A stretch of DNA of 64,000 bases from Notospermus geniculatus. Its lineage: Eukaryota > Nemertea > Pilidiophora > Heteronemertea > Lineidae. The DNA is taken from the NCBI GenBank assembly GCA_002633025.1, contig NMRB01000035.1, positions 495,858 to 559,857 on the forward strand. The letters run 5' to 3'. The translations under genes and the position numbers were made by a program. The notes below the pieces were generated by a model. That model saw only the letters and a list, made by a program, of their open reading frames with translations. It searched no databases and was not told where the DNA came from. Of the stretch, positions 46,930 to 57,889 are shown piece after piece (positions within the stretch are counted from its first letter, which is position 1; every line of letters begins with the position of its first letter).

Positions 46930-47929
46930 GACAATGTATCACGGGTAGGCCTATTTTCGCGGGCCACGAAAATCATTGTTTATTTACATTTTGTTTGTTT
47001 GTGTCTAGTCTTTCTTTGTCTTATGAGTAATTTGTTGGTGGCATGCCCCTCTAGAAATTCTTTTTGATACCAAAGGTTTTGAATTTTGTGGGTTGTCATG
47101 TACCCAAAGTCCAAAATAACAATGTAAACATCCATTTTACAATCATTGAATGTAAACAATGAAGTCATGATACATTATCTTTAAATCTGACTTTTTGGCC
47201 CTAGTGATCATGCTGAAAATCGCCCAGAACTGAACGAAAGAAAGAAGAGATTACGTCACAAAGAATACATATGAAAATCCGTATCGGTGTCTCTGAGAAG
47301 ACAGTAATCACGAATGTAACGTGACGTCGGATTGGTTCATGTGAATAACAAGATGGCTGACATGTCGTGTTTTTTGTTACCGGCAAATCAATGATCATAT
47401 CATTGGTCATATCGTATACAGGCCTAGTCTCTATCAAAAATATATAGAGGGTGAATAGAATGAGAGCTTTGATAAGGACGCTCTGATGATGCAGATATAT
47501 GGGAATTTAAAAAAAACGGTTTAGGAAATAAACTTTCAATACACAGTATACAACCATTTCTCGCATTGGTCGTGTCACAAAAACAACAATGAATGCATCG
47601 ATCAATAATGAAAACAGAAAGATGATGTCTCCAGTCATATTGTTACAGACTACTGTCCGATAGCTGTCATTAGCTAATTATGAACAGTCCAGAAAACATC
47701 TTCGGTTGTCAACCAACTCTATTTAGTCCTTCTATGCACACATTTCATAAGCATGCCGCAGTGCCATGGGTTTGGTATGTTCTCTCCCTACCTCGAGTGG
47801 ACCAAACTTCATGTAAAGTTCTGGCTGATCTATTCCGGTGAGTGTCATATGAAGCAGCTCTCATGTGTGCATGCTTTCAGACTGTATGGAGTGACTCGCA
47901 TATATGTCTATATCTGATTTGAGACCAGA

Positions 47930-48190
47930 GTGAAAATACCGCTATACACTAAATTGGAATCTTCCGATAGCATGCCGTCATTTCATGACACTAAAACATC
48001 CGTCTGCCACTCATTAATTTCTGCGACAAAGCAGACAATTTCTTATTCCCCGACAAATTCGACGACAAAAAGAATGTTACAAATTGGGATTGTAGTTAAT
48101 CCTGAGATGATAAGCGTCCTCGTAATTGAACTACCAATTCTTCTTATCCTCATCTTGTACACTGTTTTAAGAGCCAATCGATTCACTTGA
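47930..48190 (+). CDS. Possible terminal exon with one transmembrane segment
   Basis: A frame of about 86 codons follows an acceptor-like gagaccag. It is Ser/Thr-rich, then has a hydrophobic stretch (VLVIELPILLILILYTVL), a basic ANRF tail and a stop. No start codon or partner exon was identified, so this may be chance. Confidence 0.18.
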   Translation: MKIPLYTKLESSDSMPSFHDTKTSVCHSLISATKQTISYSPTNSTTKRMLQIGIVVNPEMISVLVIELPILLILILYTVLRANRFT

Positions 48191-48597
48191 CCTATTCCGA
48201 AAACGGTCGCCTGCTATCACATTCAGAACGTTGTCTGAGTGAATTTATCACATTTACTTGATATGATAGAGGTCCATGGCCTTCTTGACCATGTTTAATA
48301 ACACCTTCTCGTGGTGGCCTGCAGTCGTTATGACAAAGGGCAGAGTGAAGGATGTCAAACATGGACATGACACAGAGATGAATCTCACGTTCTTCATTCT
48401 GCGCTTGCAGCGATGTATTTCAACCACCAGGCCGCTCTCGGATGACAGGTCCGTGAAAATGACTGGCCAATTATCATTATTCGACAATGTCAAACACAAG
48501 GGTATCTAGGGTAGCTTACCTTTCTAAATGAAAAATAAGTTCTTTATGAATGTCGGTTCTTGTATAGACGGTTATCATACAAAAGCTTGATGTCATC

Positions 48598-48832
48598 TCA
48601 GGGACCATCTCAAAATTGGTTGATGCCGCAAAAGACTAACCTAGTCTCTCTCTTGACCCCCTCCCCCTTTGAGAGACTTTACTTCAGAGGTCAATTGGCA
48701 TCAAAACCTCTGAAAAAAGTATATGGGTGATGCCAAACAAGGCCAAAAGACTAACCGGCCACATCAAAATCCTTGACCCCTCCCCCCAGACTAACCAAGG
48801 CATCAACCAATTTTGAGATGGTCCCTGCAGAG
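48598..48832. mobile_element. Foldback MITE
   Basis: CAGGGACCATCTCAAAATTG ... CAATTTTGAGATGGTCCCTG, with inner GGTTGATGCC blocks. The interior has a second set of inverted AGACTAACC motifs. Confidence 0.85.
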
Positions 48833-49151
48833 CGTCCACAATCAACGATCACCAAGGTGATTTTCCCAGATGCAGATTTTTCGCGTCGATGAAATTCACG
48901 AAAATGATAATGTTTTCGTTCTTTACCCATCTTATTAGCCATAAGGCTATGAACAACCCAGACCTAGGGTCCAGACCATCTATATCGTGTTTACACTGCA
49001 GCGTTCTGTGCATCATCTTGAAAAAATGCACCACATTCAATTTCGTTGCTGGCGACAACAATCATTCATGCCGACTAAGTCATAAACAGGGAATATGTTT
49101 AGAGAAAGATCAAGCAAGCCATGCGAAGGGAAGTCGACTCTTTCAGAGGAA

Positions 49152-49276
49152 GGTAAGGGGCCGTATTCTATAAGCTTCCTTAAGTGTGAGGTCGACCTTT
49201 AGCTATTGTTTGCAGGGTAGAACACAAAAGATTAAGGTCGACCTTACACTTAAGGAAGCTTCTAGAATACGGCCCA
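49152..49276. mobile_element. Hairpin MITE family 5, copy b
   Basis: GGGGCCGTATTCTATAAGC ... CTTCTAGAATACGGCCC, with the same hinge (TTTAGCTATTGTTTGCAGGG) as 14,268-14,394. Nearly perfect palindrome. Confidence 0.85.
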
Positions 49277-50056
49277 AGGTATATTTGCGACACACTGTCG
49301 AACCCAAATATAGGCCCTGCTGTTGTTTATTTACACAGCTGAATAGATCATGGATGAGGGAAAAACTGCTCATTAAGTGGCAGCGAAGATGGGGATGAGG
49401 CCGATGGGGTTGGGCGAAAACGGGCATAATACTTCAGAATATTATATGGAGGTATTATTACAGGATATGATAAATAAAAAGGCAATTTCCAGAGTGTTTG
49501 CGAATTTTCGACCCCAATCGGGGTCTTCTTCAGGCTGGAACTTTACAATCCGAAACTCTAGAACAGACTGAGCTGAAACCCAAATGTAGACATGAAGTAT
49601 CCCATCCAAACAGGACGAGACAGCAATTAAGGAAAGAAAAGAGTACAAGCCCCAAAAGGTGGTTGCTTAACCTAACAGAAATGTAATTAGTGAATGTAAG
49701 GGTTGACTAGGCTAAAGGGAAAATATAGCTTGGAGGAATTAAACTAACAGTATAATTATACTAACAGTACACTACCCCCAAGACCATAGTAAGAGTAATT
49801 TATATTAAACAAATGTATGAGGAAGTGATAACAAATTAGGCCTAGAAAATAAATGAAGAGCAAGATAATAAGAAATGAAGGGGCAACAGTAAAGAAAGGG
49901 AGCCTATAGGTGAACAGCACCTACAAACCTGACCAACGAAAAATTAGAAACAGACCATCATGGACGAAGACATAGGCCTAAAAAGAGGAACCCTGTCCTC
50001 CAAGGAAAAGGGTCTACTAAAGGGAAAAGAGGGGTTGCAAAGCACTGACCTGCGAA

Positions 50057-50240
50057 CAAAATAGGAGAAGAGCAATGGAAGACAAGGCCTAGAAAAAGGA
50101 CCCCTGTCCCCCGGCCCGAGCTACAGTCTTCCAAAGCAAATAGGAGAAGAGCAATGGCAGACAAGGCCTAGAAAAAGGACCCCTGTCCCCCGGCCCGAGC
50201 TACAGTCTACCAAAGCAACGACCCTATTAAAAGAAAAAAA
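50057..50240. repeat. Tandem duplication of about 90 bp
   Basis: The segment from AATAGGAGAAGAGCAATGG through CCCGGCCCGAGCTACAGTCT occurs twice in a row with very few differences. No gene overlaps it. Confidence 0.85.
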
Positions 50241-50325
50241 GGGGGGAAAGGGACCCCATCTGGGGCCCCATGCCAAAACTTTTTTGGCCCTGACACTAAG
50301 GGGAAGCTAAGGGGTATTATTACAG

Positions 50326-51336
50326 CATGATTATGCTGAGATAGGTCCACCTCGCAAAATTCCGATTTTGCCACCGATCCCGCTCGGTGTATATACTATT
50401 TATAAAGGATTTGGTTACCCTAACGGATACTTGTTGGCCATTTCAAAAGATAACCTGTTGGTGTTTAAATTCAACATAACCCGTCTCGTATACACTTTGC
50501 TGTATGATCTCTGGCCCAACGCGAAAACTATCTTATTGTCAAGTTTGAAAACGACGATCGCAAACTGTGAAAATATGTTTTATTTCATGAGACGTAAAGG
50601 CAAAACAATACGTACGCTTGATTTCAGCAGAAATCGCCTAAGTTTGCTAGTTGTCAGTAAAGAAGAAAGGGCATTGTTTCGAAAAAAGTTGGGAGGTGGC
50701 ATGAGTAGTCTTGCAAGAGCACATGAACTATATAGTCATGCATGGAAACTAATCAACACTTACACGTTTGCAATTGAACGTCGGCATTTTGTGGGTGTTT
50801 CATTTGCAGTATACGACATTATTTTCCACAAACAAAATGCAGAGCTGAAAAATGGAGTGATTTTGTACAGGAAATGCAACGCTCTGCAGCCGTTGTTTGC
50901 TTATCTGTTATGCTTCCAGAAAGAGAGGAGGAATGATGTATTCAACACTAAAATATCTCTGTACAAGAAAAGTCAGAAAGAGATGACTTTCATAAGAAGT
51001 ATAGTAGATTGCCCACTGAAGGCAGAGCTGTTTATATATGGCCATCCTAGTTCTATGATGCGTTACGTATACCTGGCTGATGACAAATTCGAAGGTCCCC
51101 GATTTGTAGGGTACGATATTAGTCCAGCACTTTGTCAGCTCAAGGAGGTGTTATACGCAGGTCGTGTCGAGTCTGTTCTTGATAAGATATTGATACGACT
51201 GAGAAATTACAGGGGTCGCAGATCATTTGGAGTCGATGCTTCGGGGAGACTGCACCAACTTGTCCCCTGGTTGGAAGGGAGAAAATTGCTGTTAAAATAT
51301 GTGCGTATGTTCCATTCTCCTCAGGACTTGATGTAG
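50326..51336 (+). CDS. Unknown long exon, paralogue 1 of a tandem pair (possible beta-propeller-like)
   Basis: An open frame of more than 330 codons runs from a possible acceptor (ttattacag) at 50325 to TAG. No ATG is found near its start; the first in-frame ATG is well inside, which suggests a 3' exon whose upstream exons I cannot place. The start (RKIPILPPIPLGVYTIYKGF, then YLLAISK) aligns with that of the exon at 51,984 (RSFLRPPFTF ... YDGF ... YLVISR), and both follow phase-0 acceptors. The many short hydrophobic/aromatic strands suggest a propeller fold, but that is a guess. Confidence 0.5.
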   Translation, partial: HDYAEIGPPRKIPILPPIPLGVYTIYKGFGYPNGYLLAISKDNLLVFKFNITRLVYTLLYDLWPNAKTILLSSLKTTIANCENMFYFMRRKGKTIRTLDFSRNRLSLLVVSKEERALFRKKLGGGMSSLARAHELYSHAWKLINTYTFAIERRHFVGVSFAVYDIIFHKQNAELKNGVILYRKCNALQPLFAYLLCFQKERRNDVFNTKISLYKKSQKEMTFIRSIVDCPLKAELFIYGHPSSMMRYVYLADDKFEGPRFVGYDISPALCQLKEVLYAGRVESVLDKILIRLRNYRGRRSFGVDASGRLHQLVPWLEGRKLLLKYVRMFHSPQDLM

Positions 51337-51583
51337 AATTTCATCAGCATTCAGAAAAGACCATCTTGATATGTGACAATGGAAAATACTGAATTGCGCA
51401 TTTCTCATCGCCGGCGCCGATTCTCACTACGAATATTCCGCCGTCATTTAACGCGGAGTTTTCCGGTGAACTCGGTCGTCAAAACGAGCTGGCAGATTCG
51501 AAGTCTTATGTTTTCCCACTTGCTTTTTCAAACTTTATGAAAGGCCTGTCATGTTGGAGGAACATTCTTTCAGTAATTGTAGT

Positions 51584-51877
51584 TTAGGTGAGATACAACA
51601 AGTTGAAATATGGCATAGACCTTGAAAAGGGTTGTTTTTGACGGTGTTCAACGTAACTTGACCGTTCAACCCATTTCTCGTGGGTCTGTGGCAACTTTTT
51701 GACATCGAGAGTTCGAAGAGATTCAGAGTTGAACCAACAAGTCGGGGCAATGCGCAAATTTGTATAATCCACTCTGGAGAACGTGGTCAAACCGTTCAGT
51801 GGCAAGTAACTGCCTAAACCTAGGTGCATAAGACGAGAAATGATCATCCGGTGGCACAGCGTTATTTGAGAAGGCAC
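51584..51877 (-). pseudogene. Possible leucine-rich-repeat fragment between the tandem paralogues
   Basis: A 97-codon minus-strand frame with leucines spaced as in LRR modules (LMHLGLGSYLPLNGLTTF, then ESLRTLDVKKLP). There is no start context, no clear splice sites and no second module. It could be a gene fragment or chance. Confidence 0.2.
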
Positions 51878-51983
51878 ATAACCAAAACTTACAATTTGGA
51901 TTCAAATTCAAGTCTCAGGATCAGTTGATCATGTTTTTGATTGGATCTTTGTTTACCAAGTTACTTGTGTTTTTAAGCATCAG

Positions 51984-52958
51984 GAGAAGCACACGTTCGT
52001 GAACAAGGGTCGGTCCTTTCTGAGACCACCTTTTACATTTCGAGGTAACAAAGATTCATGGTGGTACGACGGCTTTTCTGAATATCTTGTAATATCGAGA
52101 AAAGGAGGAATCTATAAATCTAACGTTAATTTGTATTCTTATCGTGAACACAAATTCTCCCTACAACATAAATTTGAATATGACAGTTCTATTGGCTATA
52201 TTAGTGAAGCCAGAAATTTATTCCAAAAGCGGTTTCTGGTCTTCTGTGAAAGGAGCTCTTACAGGACTCACGTTTATGATGTATTCAACAAATCTCAAAT
52301 ATATCGATTATCATTAGGACGATTGCATCCATGTTATAGAAACGCCGGTTTTAACCCAACTTTCGGGAAGGGAACCAGAGTTGTGCTAGTTTGCAACCCG
52401 CATTCAGGTTCCTATGATGCAAGAGTCTTCAATATGACCTTAGATAAGATGTCTATGACGGCAGTATTATCATCTGGTACGGCACTGAAAGTCACTCGCC
52501 GTAAAGGCTGTGCTGATATATATTTCACTGAATACGATGATGTAATTTGTGTTCTTAACGATATAACGCCAGGCTTAGACTTGTGGATCTGCAGAATCGG
52601 TGGAAATTACAAGTGCGAGAAATCTGCAATTAGGGATTCGACGGATTATCCATGGCGTGTTTGGTCCGATAAAATATACTGGAGTCCCTGGCATCAATCA
52701 TGCTTAAGATGGGAAGTGGAACGCAACTCCAAGCTTGCTATTTTAGCTGGTATTATCATCATCTGCAAACCAAGGGATCCCTTGATCTCTGCTCCAAGTT
52801 CATTTCCACAAATTCGACTTTCATTTCACCCCATGTATCGTCCCAATCTCCCAAAGCTTGATATTGCTTTCTCATTGCGCGGTGAAATCTTTGTATTTTC
52901 GAGCGAGACACGCAAAAGGAACAGTTTCAGGTTCATCGAAGTCATGTGTACAGTCTAG
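51984..52958 (+). CDS. Unknown long exon, paralogue 2 of a tandem pair (possible beta-propeller-like)
   Basis: About 324 codons from a possible acceptor (gcatcag) at 51983 to TAG, with AATAAA immediately after, so this looks like the last coding exon of a gene. The protein is strand-rich with repeated aromatic pairs (DSWWYDGF, WSDKIYWSPWHQSC) and ends FRFIEVMCTV. It resembles the 50,326 exon in order and spacing of motifs. The first in-frame codons contain no ATG, so upstream exons are missing from my model. Confidence 0.6.
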   Translation, partial: EKHTFVNKGRSFLRPPFTFRGNKDSWWYDGFSEYLVISRKGGIYKSNVNLYSYREHKFSLQHKFEYDSSIGYISEARNLFQKRFLVFCERSSYRTHVYDVFNKSQIYRLSLGRLHPCYRNAGFNPTFGKGTRVVLVCNPHSGSYDARVFNMTLDKMSMTAVLSSGTALKVTRRKGCADIYFTEYDDVICVLNDITPGLDLWICRIGGNYKCEKSAIRDSTDYPWRVWSDKIYWSPWHQSCLRWEVERNSKLAILAGIIIICKPRDPLISAPSSFPQIRLSFHPMYRPNLPKLDIAFSLRGEIFVFSSETRKRNSFRFIEVMCTV

Positions 52959-52962
52959 AAGA

Positions 52963-52968
52963 ATAAAA
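52963..52968 (+). terminator. Poly(A) signal AATAAA after paralogue 2
   Basis: AATAAA lies within ten bases of the stop codon and is followed by a GT-rich stretch (tgtgtttattg). This supports the preceding frame being a real terminal exon with a very short 3' UTR. Confidence 0.5.
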
Positions 52969-53478
52969 TAATGTGTTTATTGAGTATATCAGGAAAAAAT
53001 TGGTGACTGAGGCTAGAGCCCTCAATCACCAGTATTTTCTGATAGAAGAGTTGGCTTAATATTATGGTCGTCCCACCTTTGAGCAATAATTTGTCAATAT
53101 ACCGCAGCTACCTAAGAAGACGTGATAATAGGTCATTTTACCTGTGCCTAAACTGCGTGGTTTATAAATATATTGACGCTTATATCCACGCTGTTTTGCT
53201 AGAAAAAATCTCAATGTTTTCTTTCATGGTGAAATAAAATAATCTCAATAGCATTAATTTGGAATTCATTTGGTAAATACAACCCTAGGCCTATAAAAAT
53301 ATGTGTGAAAAGGTTTTCCGACAAAAGCCCTGCGCTCTGTTGTCCCTCGAGGCAGGCGGGTGGTATACCGAGCCGAGGTGGCGAATGAAGCTGGATTTAT
53401 TTCTTGGATGGAGAATAAACATGTGACCGCATCATTGCTTTTACGAAATAATTTTCACGATACAACAACGTCGCCAAG

Positions 53479-56400
53479 ATGCAGTATTCGAGGATATTCA
53501 GCCTGGGAATGGCTCTTGTTTATTTTTTTATATTATTATTCGTTTTTGAAAGTGACGCACGTCGGCCACCAAAAAGTGAAATAGGTGAGTGTTGTTTTGT
53601 TGTGTACTGTTTTATGAGCTTAAAATTGTCCAATTATCATAATTACGTCATTGCACCGTAGCCCATGAGGTAAACGTATACCGGTACTTTATTTTTACTA
53701 CACGTGTGTGCAAAAATGTATTCCCACTGTAGACATGTACATGACATGACATGTTGCATTGAGAATACACAGATACATGTAGGCCTTTTCATACATGCAC
53801 ACGTACAGTATTCAGATTTCACGTGACGTTGATTTTTTATGTATATGTACATGTACAGGTCCATGTAAATATGGTTGGCCTACTTGTACTGGCATAAAAA
53901 CAGCAGATTGGCATATTCATGTTTTGAGATGCGCGAACGGACCCGATTTGCTACGTACATTTTGTAATGCATTTTTGTAGTTCGTCTTAGTGCCGCTAGG
54001 TGGCACCCTCTATGTCGGGAGTCAAGTAACGCATTTGAGATCCAATACCCTGCTCCATAAAGAAGATACAGCAATTGTTATTCCACAAATTGCAGGTGAA
54101 ATGGTTTACAAAAAGGTGAGGCGAGAACCATGCAGTTCCTCACGACCATATTTCACGAAGAAGAACTCCCGTCGTCCACTTGAGCAGTGTAAGAATCGTT
54201 GTTCACGTGACCCCAGGTGCGTCTTTTTCCGTGCTACCGTGCTGATGTGGTCGATGTGCCAATTCTACACTGACCTTTGCTTTGGAAAGAAGATGAAGAA
54301 TAAGGGCTACTTGTTTGTTTTTCTGAAACTTCCTAAGAGTTTACATGGTAAGAGATCCTGTGGGTACTTCAATGCAATGTGCACCTTGTTGACTGGCAAT
54401 GATAATCAATTCAGAGTCTCGTTACATTTCGTCTTTTCCACCCATTTGACTGTCAAGGCTAAATTTAAAATAGAAACGGGTTTACAAGGTCAAGGCTAAA
54501 TATGATGGAAAAAGTAAAAGGCAAGTAAAATTACCAGAGAGATGTCCATCGGAAAGCTCTGGTTGTCGTGATCTTTTCAGGGGCAAAATTGATTGAAAGA
54601 GCATTTACCGAATGCGTCGATCATGGGACAAGATACGACAAGGATGGAAAGATCAGTTTACGGTCTTGTGCGCTCGCATGTTTGCGAAAATGGAGGACTT
54701 GCCGAGGCTTTGGTTGGAACGTGAAGAATCAATGCTACTTAAAGAATACATCGTGTATGCCTGTCACCAACAGAAAGTCATATCATTATTATTACTGTAA
54801 GTCACTTTTACCTATCGAATCGTAAATTATTGTCATGTGGCGTAATAACCAGTAGACCGAATCACGACGAAGTATCCGTGCGCTGGAAAAGGAGTCCGGG
54901 AATCACGCGCTTTCTGCGCAAACATGACTTTTTGAAGTTACAGAACAGGATTGGTATATTAGTGGTTCATTTTTTTCAGCCTTTCCCTTTCCGAAGTTCT
55001 TATACCAGCTGATCAGGAGAAGTATGTGTTCCTCTAAGACGGGAACAACAAGGATGCCGTTTTCGTCTCTCCAGGTTCCAGCTCGTCCGAGATTTCTGCC
55101 TGAAATATGCCGATTGCGATGTAACCAGCAAAAACAGTGCAGCTTTTTTGTAGTTTCCAAGAATGCCACAAGGTGTGACTTTTATCGGAAGCCCCGCTGC
55201 TTTGGAATGGAGAAGTCTGGAGGGGGTGACCCTACATTCGTTAAGATACCTTTCAGATTACAAAGTAAGGGAAAATACAGTCATTGTGTACTCGTCGTTT
55301 TGTCGGTCGCCGCCATCTTGGAACTGTATGGTGATTTCGTTCATGCACTGTAAATCCAGGTGACGCGTTTAGCGTTTAGTTTTGTGTTTACATGTTTAGC
55401 AACGAAACACAAATTAACACATTACGTGAATATAACTGAACATATCATCAGGACAGGCGTTCTATCCGCCTAGAAACATACGTCTTGTTGCCTAAAATGC
55501 CGAAATATATCATTTGTTTTACTGTTAATCTAAAGTCTAAACACGAAACTAAACGGGAATATGCAACACTTTTTAAACATCTAAACGCGATTAGTTTTCC
55601 ATTAGAAATGAACAGATGACCAAACATGACCTAAACACCGCATTTAGAAAACAGTAAATTTAAATGTCTTGTAAATGTCTTGTTTAAGTTATAAACATCT
55701 CGTTCAGTTTCCCGTAAACACGAAACATGAAGGAATCCTGAACATCGTGTTTAGGGCTGGTTCACGGCTCGGGTGGAATTGGTCAAATTTGTAGTTTCGC
55801 TATATCTCCCGCCGGCGAATTTTTTCCCCCAGGATAGTTGGTATACAACCCATCAGATGGCAGTATGACGTACAGTATACAATACTGTTTGTTACACCAT
55901 GGCCCGTATGCATAAGGCTTCCTTTACATTGAAGTATACGGTATACGAAAACGCCGGTGAACAATGGTTTCACGGTCGTGAATCCTCGGGAAGCCTTTGT
56001 TAATCGGTGTTTTCGTATACCGTATACTTCTATGTAACGGAAGCCTAAAGGTGGAATAAACTTAACTTCACGCTTTATCGTTCAGGAGGAAATAATAGGG
56101 AGGTTTCGAAATCAAACGATAAACGTAAACTTTACGACAACGTTATTTTTCGTACTACACATTAACCAGATTTTATATTGCATTTTCGGTACAAAAATAA
56201 CGTTGTCGTTAACGTTTACGTTTATCGTTTGATTTCGAAACCTCCCTAATACAGTAGACAGGTTTTCCGAATTACCCAAAGAAAAATTCCAGGCCAGGGC
56301 GTGTAGCCCCAGTGGCGTAGTGGTTTAAAGCGTTGGTCCAGATTATGCATGTTGCAGGTGGGCCCTGGATCGAATCTGCCTGCCGGTATTATTCACTCTT

Positions 56401-57881
56401 TACTGCGTGCCTTTTTATACTCTTTTTTTCCTTCATCTTCCAAGGCTTTTTTTGTCACTTTTTCAGTCTAAATCAGTCGGTTTAATAATTTTTTGCCGTC
56501 GTGGAAATACATTAATCTATTTCGTTGGAATATGGAAAACTAAACGCGTTTAGATGTTTAAAATCTGTTGCATATTCCCGTTTAGTTTCGTGTTTAGACT
56601 TTAAACATTTTAGATTTACAGTGTGCGCATTTATGTGAAGGACAAATTCCGATTTCGTGGCCAATCACGTAAAGGCCCGTTTACACATACAACTTTTCAT
56701 ATGCAACTTCATGCAACTTGTTGCATAAACCTGATGAGACCAAAAAGTTTCATAAAAGTTGCATGTGTAAACGGGCATGCAACTTGTTGCAACTCGATCA
56801 CGCTGGATGTTGCATCGATTTTTCTATGTGTAAACCGTCCCAGGTAGTTTGCAACAAGTTGCAAGTTGCTGCAACTTGCAACTTGCTGCAACCTAGTGTA
56901 AACCGCCCTTAAGACGTTGGTATGACCGAGTATTGGCAATTGGGTTATAACCGCCTTGTACGGTCCAACCATATAATGGTTTGAAGGGGCATACGTGGTC
57001 AGTTTTGGGCCATCCTTCTTATAGTATTTGTTCCATTGTTATCAATCATTTGTTTCAGGATATAAACTTCTTGAAGGCCCGCTCTGTAGACAAGTCGCTA
57101 GAGTTCATCGATCAGAGAATTTACTGGAATGCGTCAACATTTGCAACATGTATTGGTGGAGATGTATAGCGTTTGGCTGGACCCTTGATAAAAAGTGTTT
57201 TATCTTACGAAGGGCGTGCATCCCTAGGAAGTATAAGTGGGGATCTTTGTCACCGTTACTGCTTGAAGAAGTACAGGTAGTTTATGTTAGAATACTGAAG
57301 AGGTTTTTGAGCGCAGGTAAGTCAAAACTATGGAAGTGGTCAAAAACTACAGCATTTCAATCGGGTTCTTGGGGCAAGCATTGTTGCTTCTGGCCACTAG
57401 GTGCCGCCTTAGTATATCTGCAGACATTCCCGTTCTTGACCAGTCCATCAACCTCATTCCTAATTTTCATCTCCGGGCCGAACATGACGTCAGACACCCC
57501 GGGCTTCATAACACGGTTTGTTTTTGAACGATGGAAAATGATGATGATGATAAAACATAGGGCCGTATTTTAGAACGTTCCTTACCATTTAGGTCCACCT
57601 TAAATCTATTGTTCTCGATGGTTTTACAATAGACTTAAGGTCGACCTTAACGTTAAGGAACGTTCTGAAATACGACCCATTGCTTCCTTTCAGGTGCCAC
57701 AAACGTGGCTGATCGGCCAACCTCGTTACTTGTAAACGGTGACCAACAAGTTCGTAGTTTGGAACCCTGGAAATTAGTCCGAGATGTGCCCACTAGAGGG
57801 ATTTGTGCACTTCACTGTTTGAACCAACTGCCATGCTCTTCAGTTTTCTACGAATTTGGTTCTTGTATGATGAATAGATAA
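53479..57881 (+). CDS. Secreted multi-domain PAN/apple-like protein, complete (434 aa, 6 exons)
   Basis: Exons: 53479-53584, 54096-54347, 54581-54796, 54980-55264, 57059-57316, 57694-57881; total 1305 nt including TAA. All introns are phase 1, so exons 2-5 are symmetric modules, as in shuffled extracellular proteins. Exon 1 encodes a signal peptide (hydrophobic core about residues 8-23, ending SDARR). Each following exon encodes a PAN/apple-like cysteine module: QCKNRCSRDPRCVFF ... MCQFY; SCALACLRKWRTCRGFGW ... CYLK; ICRLRCNQQKQCSFFVVS ... CDFY; ECVNICNMYWWRCIAFGW ... CFIL; ICALHCLNQLPCSSVFYE ... SCM. The protein stops right after the last module, with no membrane anchor. PAN domains bind proteins or sugars; the ligand is unknown. 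Confidence 0.87.
53925..54058. mobile_element. MITE family 3, 5'-truncated copy in a PAN-gene intron
   Basis: Matches the right half of 6,470-6,682 (GTACATTTTGTAATGCATTT to ATCCAATACCCTGCTCC). It ends about 37 bp before the acceptor of PAN exon 2. Confidence 0.75.
55913..56047. mobile_element. Hairpin MITE with GTATACGGTATAC arms
   Basis: Ends TAAGGCTTCCTTTACATTGA and its reverse complement. A half-copy with the same CGTATACCGTATACTTC block is at about 1,700-1,790. Confidence 0.75.
56094..56252. mobile_element. Hairpin MITE family 4, copy b
   Basis: AGGGAGGTTTCGAAATCAAA / TTTGATTTCGAAACCTCCCT ends, a nearly perfect hairpin in the large PAN-gene intron. Confidence 0.8.
56306..56420 (+). mobile_element. 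Possible tRNA-derived SINE
   Basis: GCCCCAGTGGCGTAGTGGTT contains a good A box, and GGATCGAATCT is a B-box-like sequence about 45 bp further on. It does not fold into a standard tRNA, so I call a SINE head. It lies in the large PAN-gene intron. Confidence 0.5.
56673..56909. mobile_element. Harbinger-like MITE in a PAN-gene intron
   Basis: Ends AGGCCCGTTTACAC and GTGTAAACCGCCCT flanked by TAA on both sides. The interior is rich in GCAACTTG repeats in both orientations. It sits about 150 bp before PAN exon 5. Confidence 0.8.
57560..57680. mobile_element. Hairpin MITE family 5, copy c, in the last PAN-gene intron
   Basis: GGGCCGTATTTTAGAACG ... GTTCTGAAATACGACCC with a diverged hinge. It ends about 13 bp before the acceptor of the last PAN exon. 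Confidence 0.8.
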
Positions 57882-57889
57882 TGAAGAAC

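Larger units (their letters stand above)
46930..50056. other. Intergenic region after the EF-hand gene
   Basis: Contains the MITEs at 48,598 and 49,152 and the weak candidate exon at 47,930. The rest, including the purine-rich stretch 49,780-50,056, shows no supported gene. Confidence 0.5.

Noticed and set aside
56306-56385. Functional tRNA gene
   Set aside because: A and B boxes are present but acceptor and anticodon stems do not pair; a SINE head is more likely.
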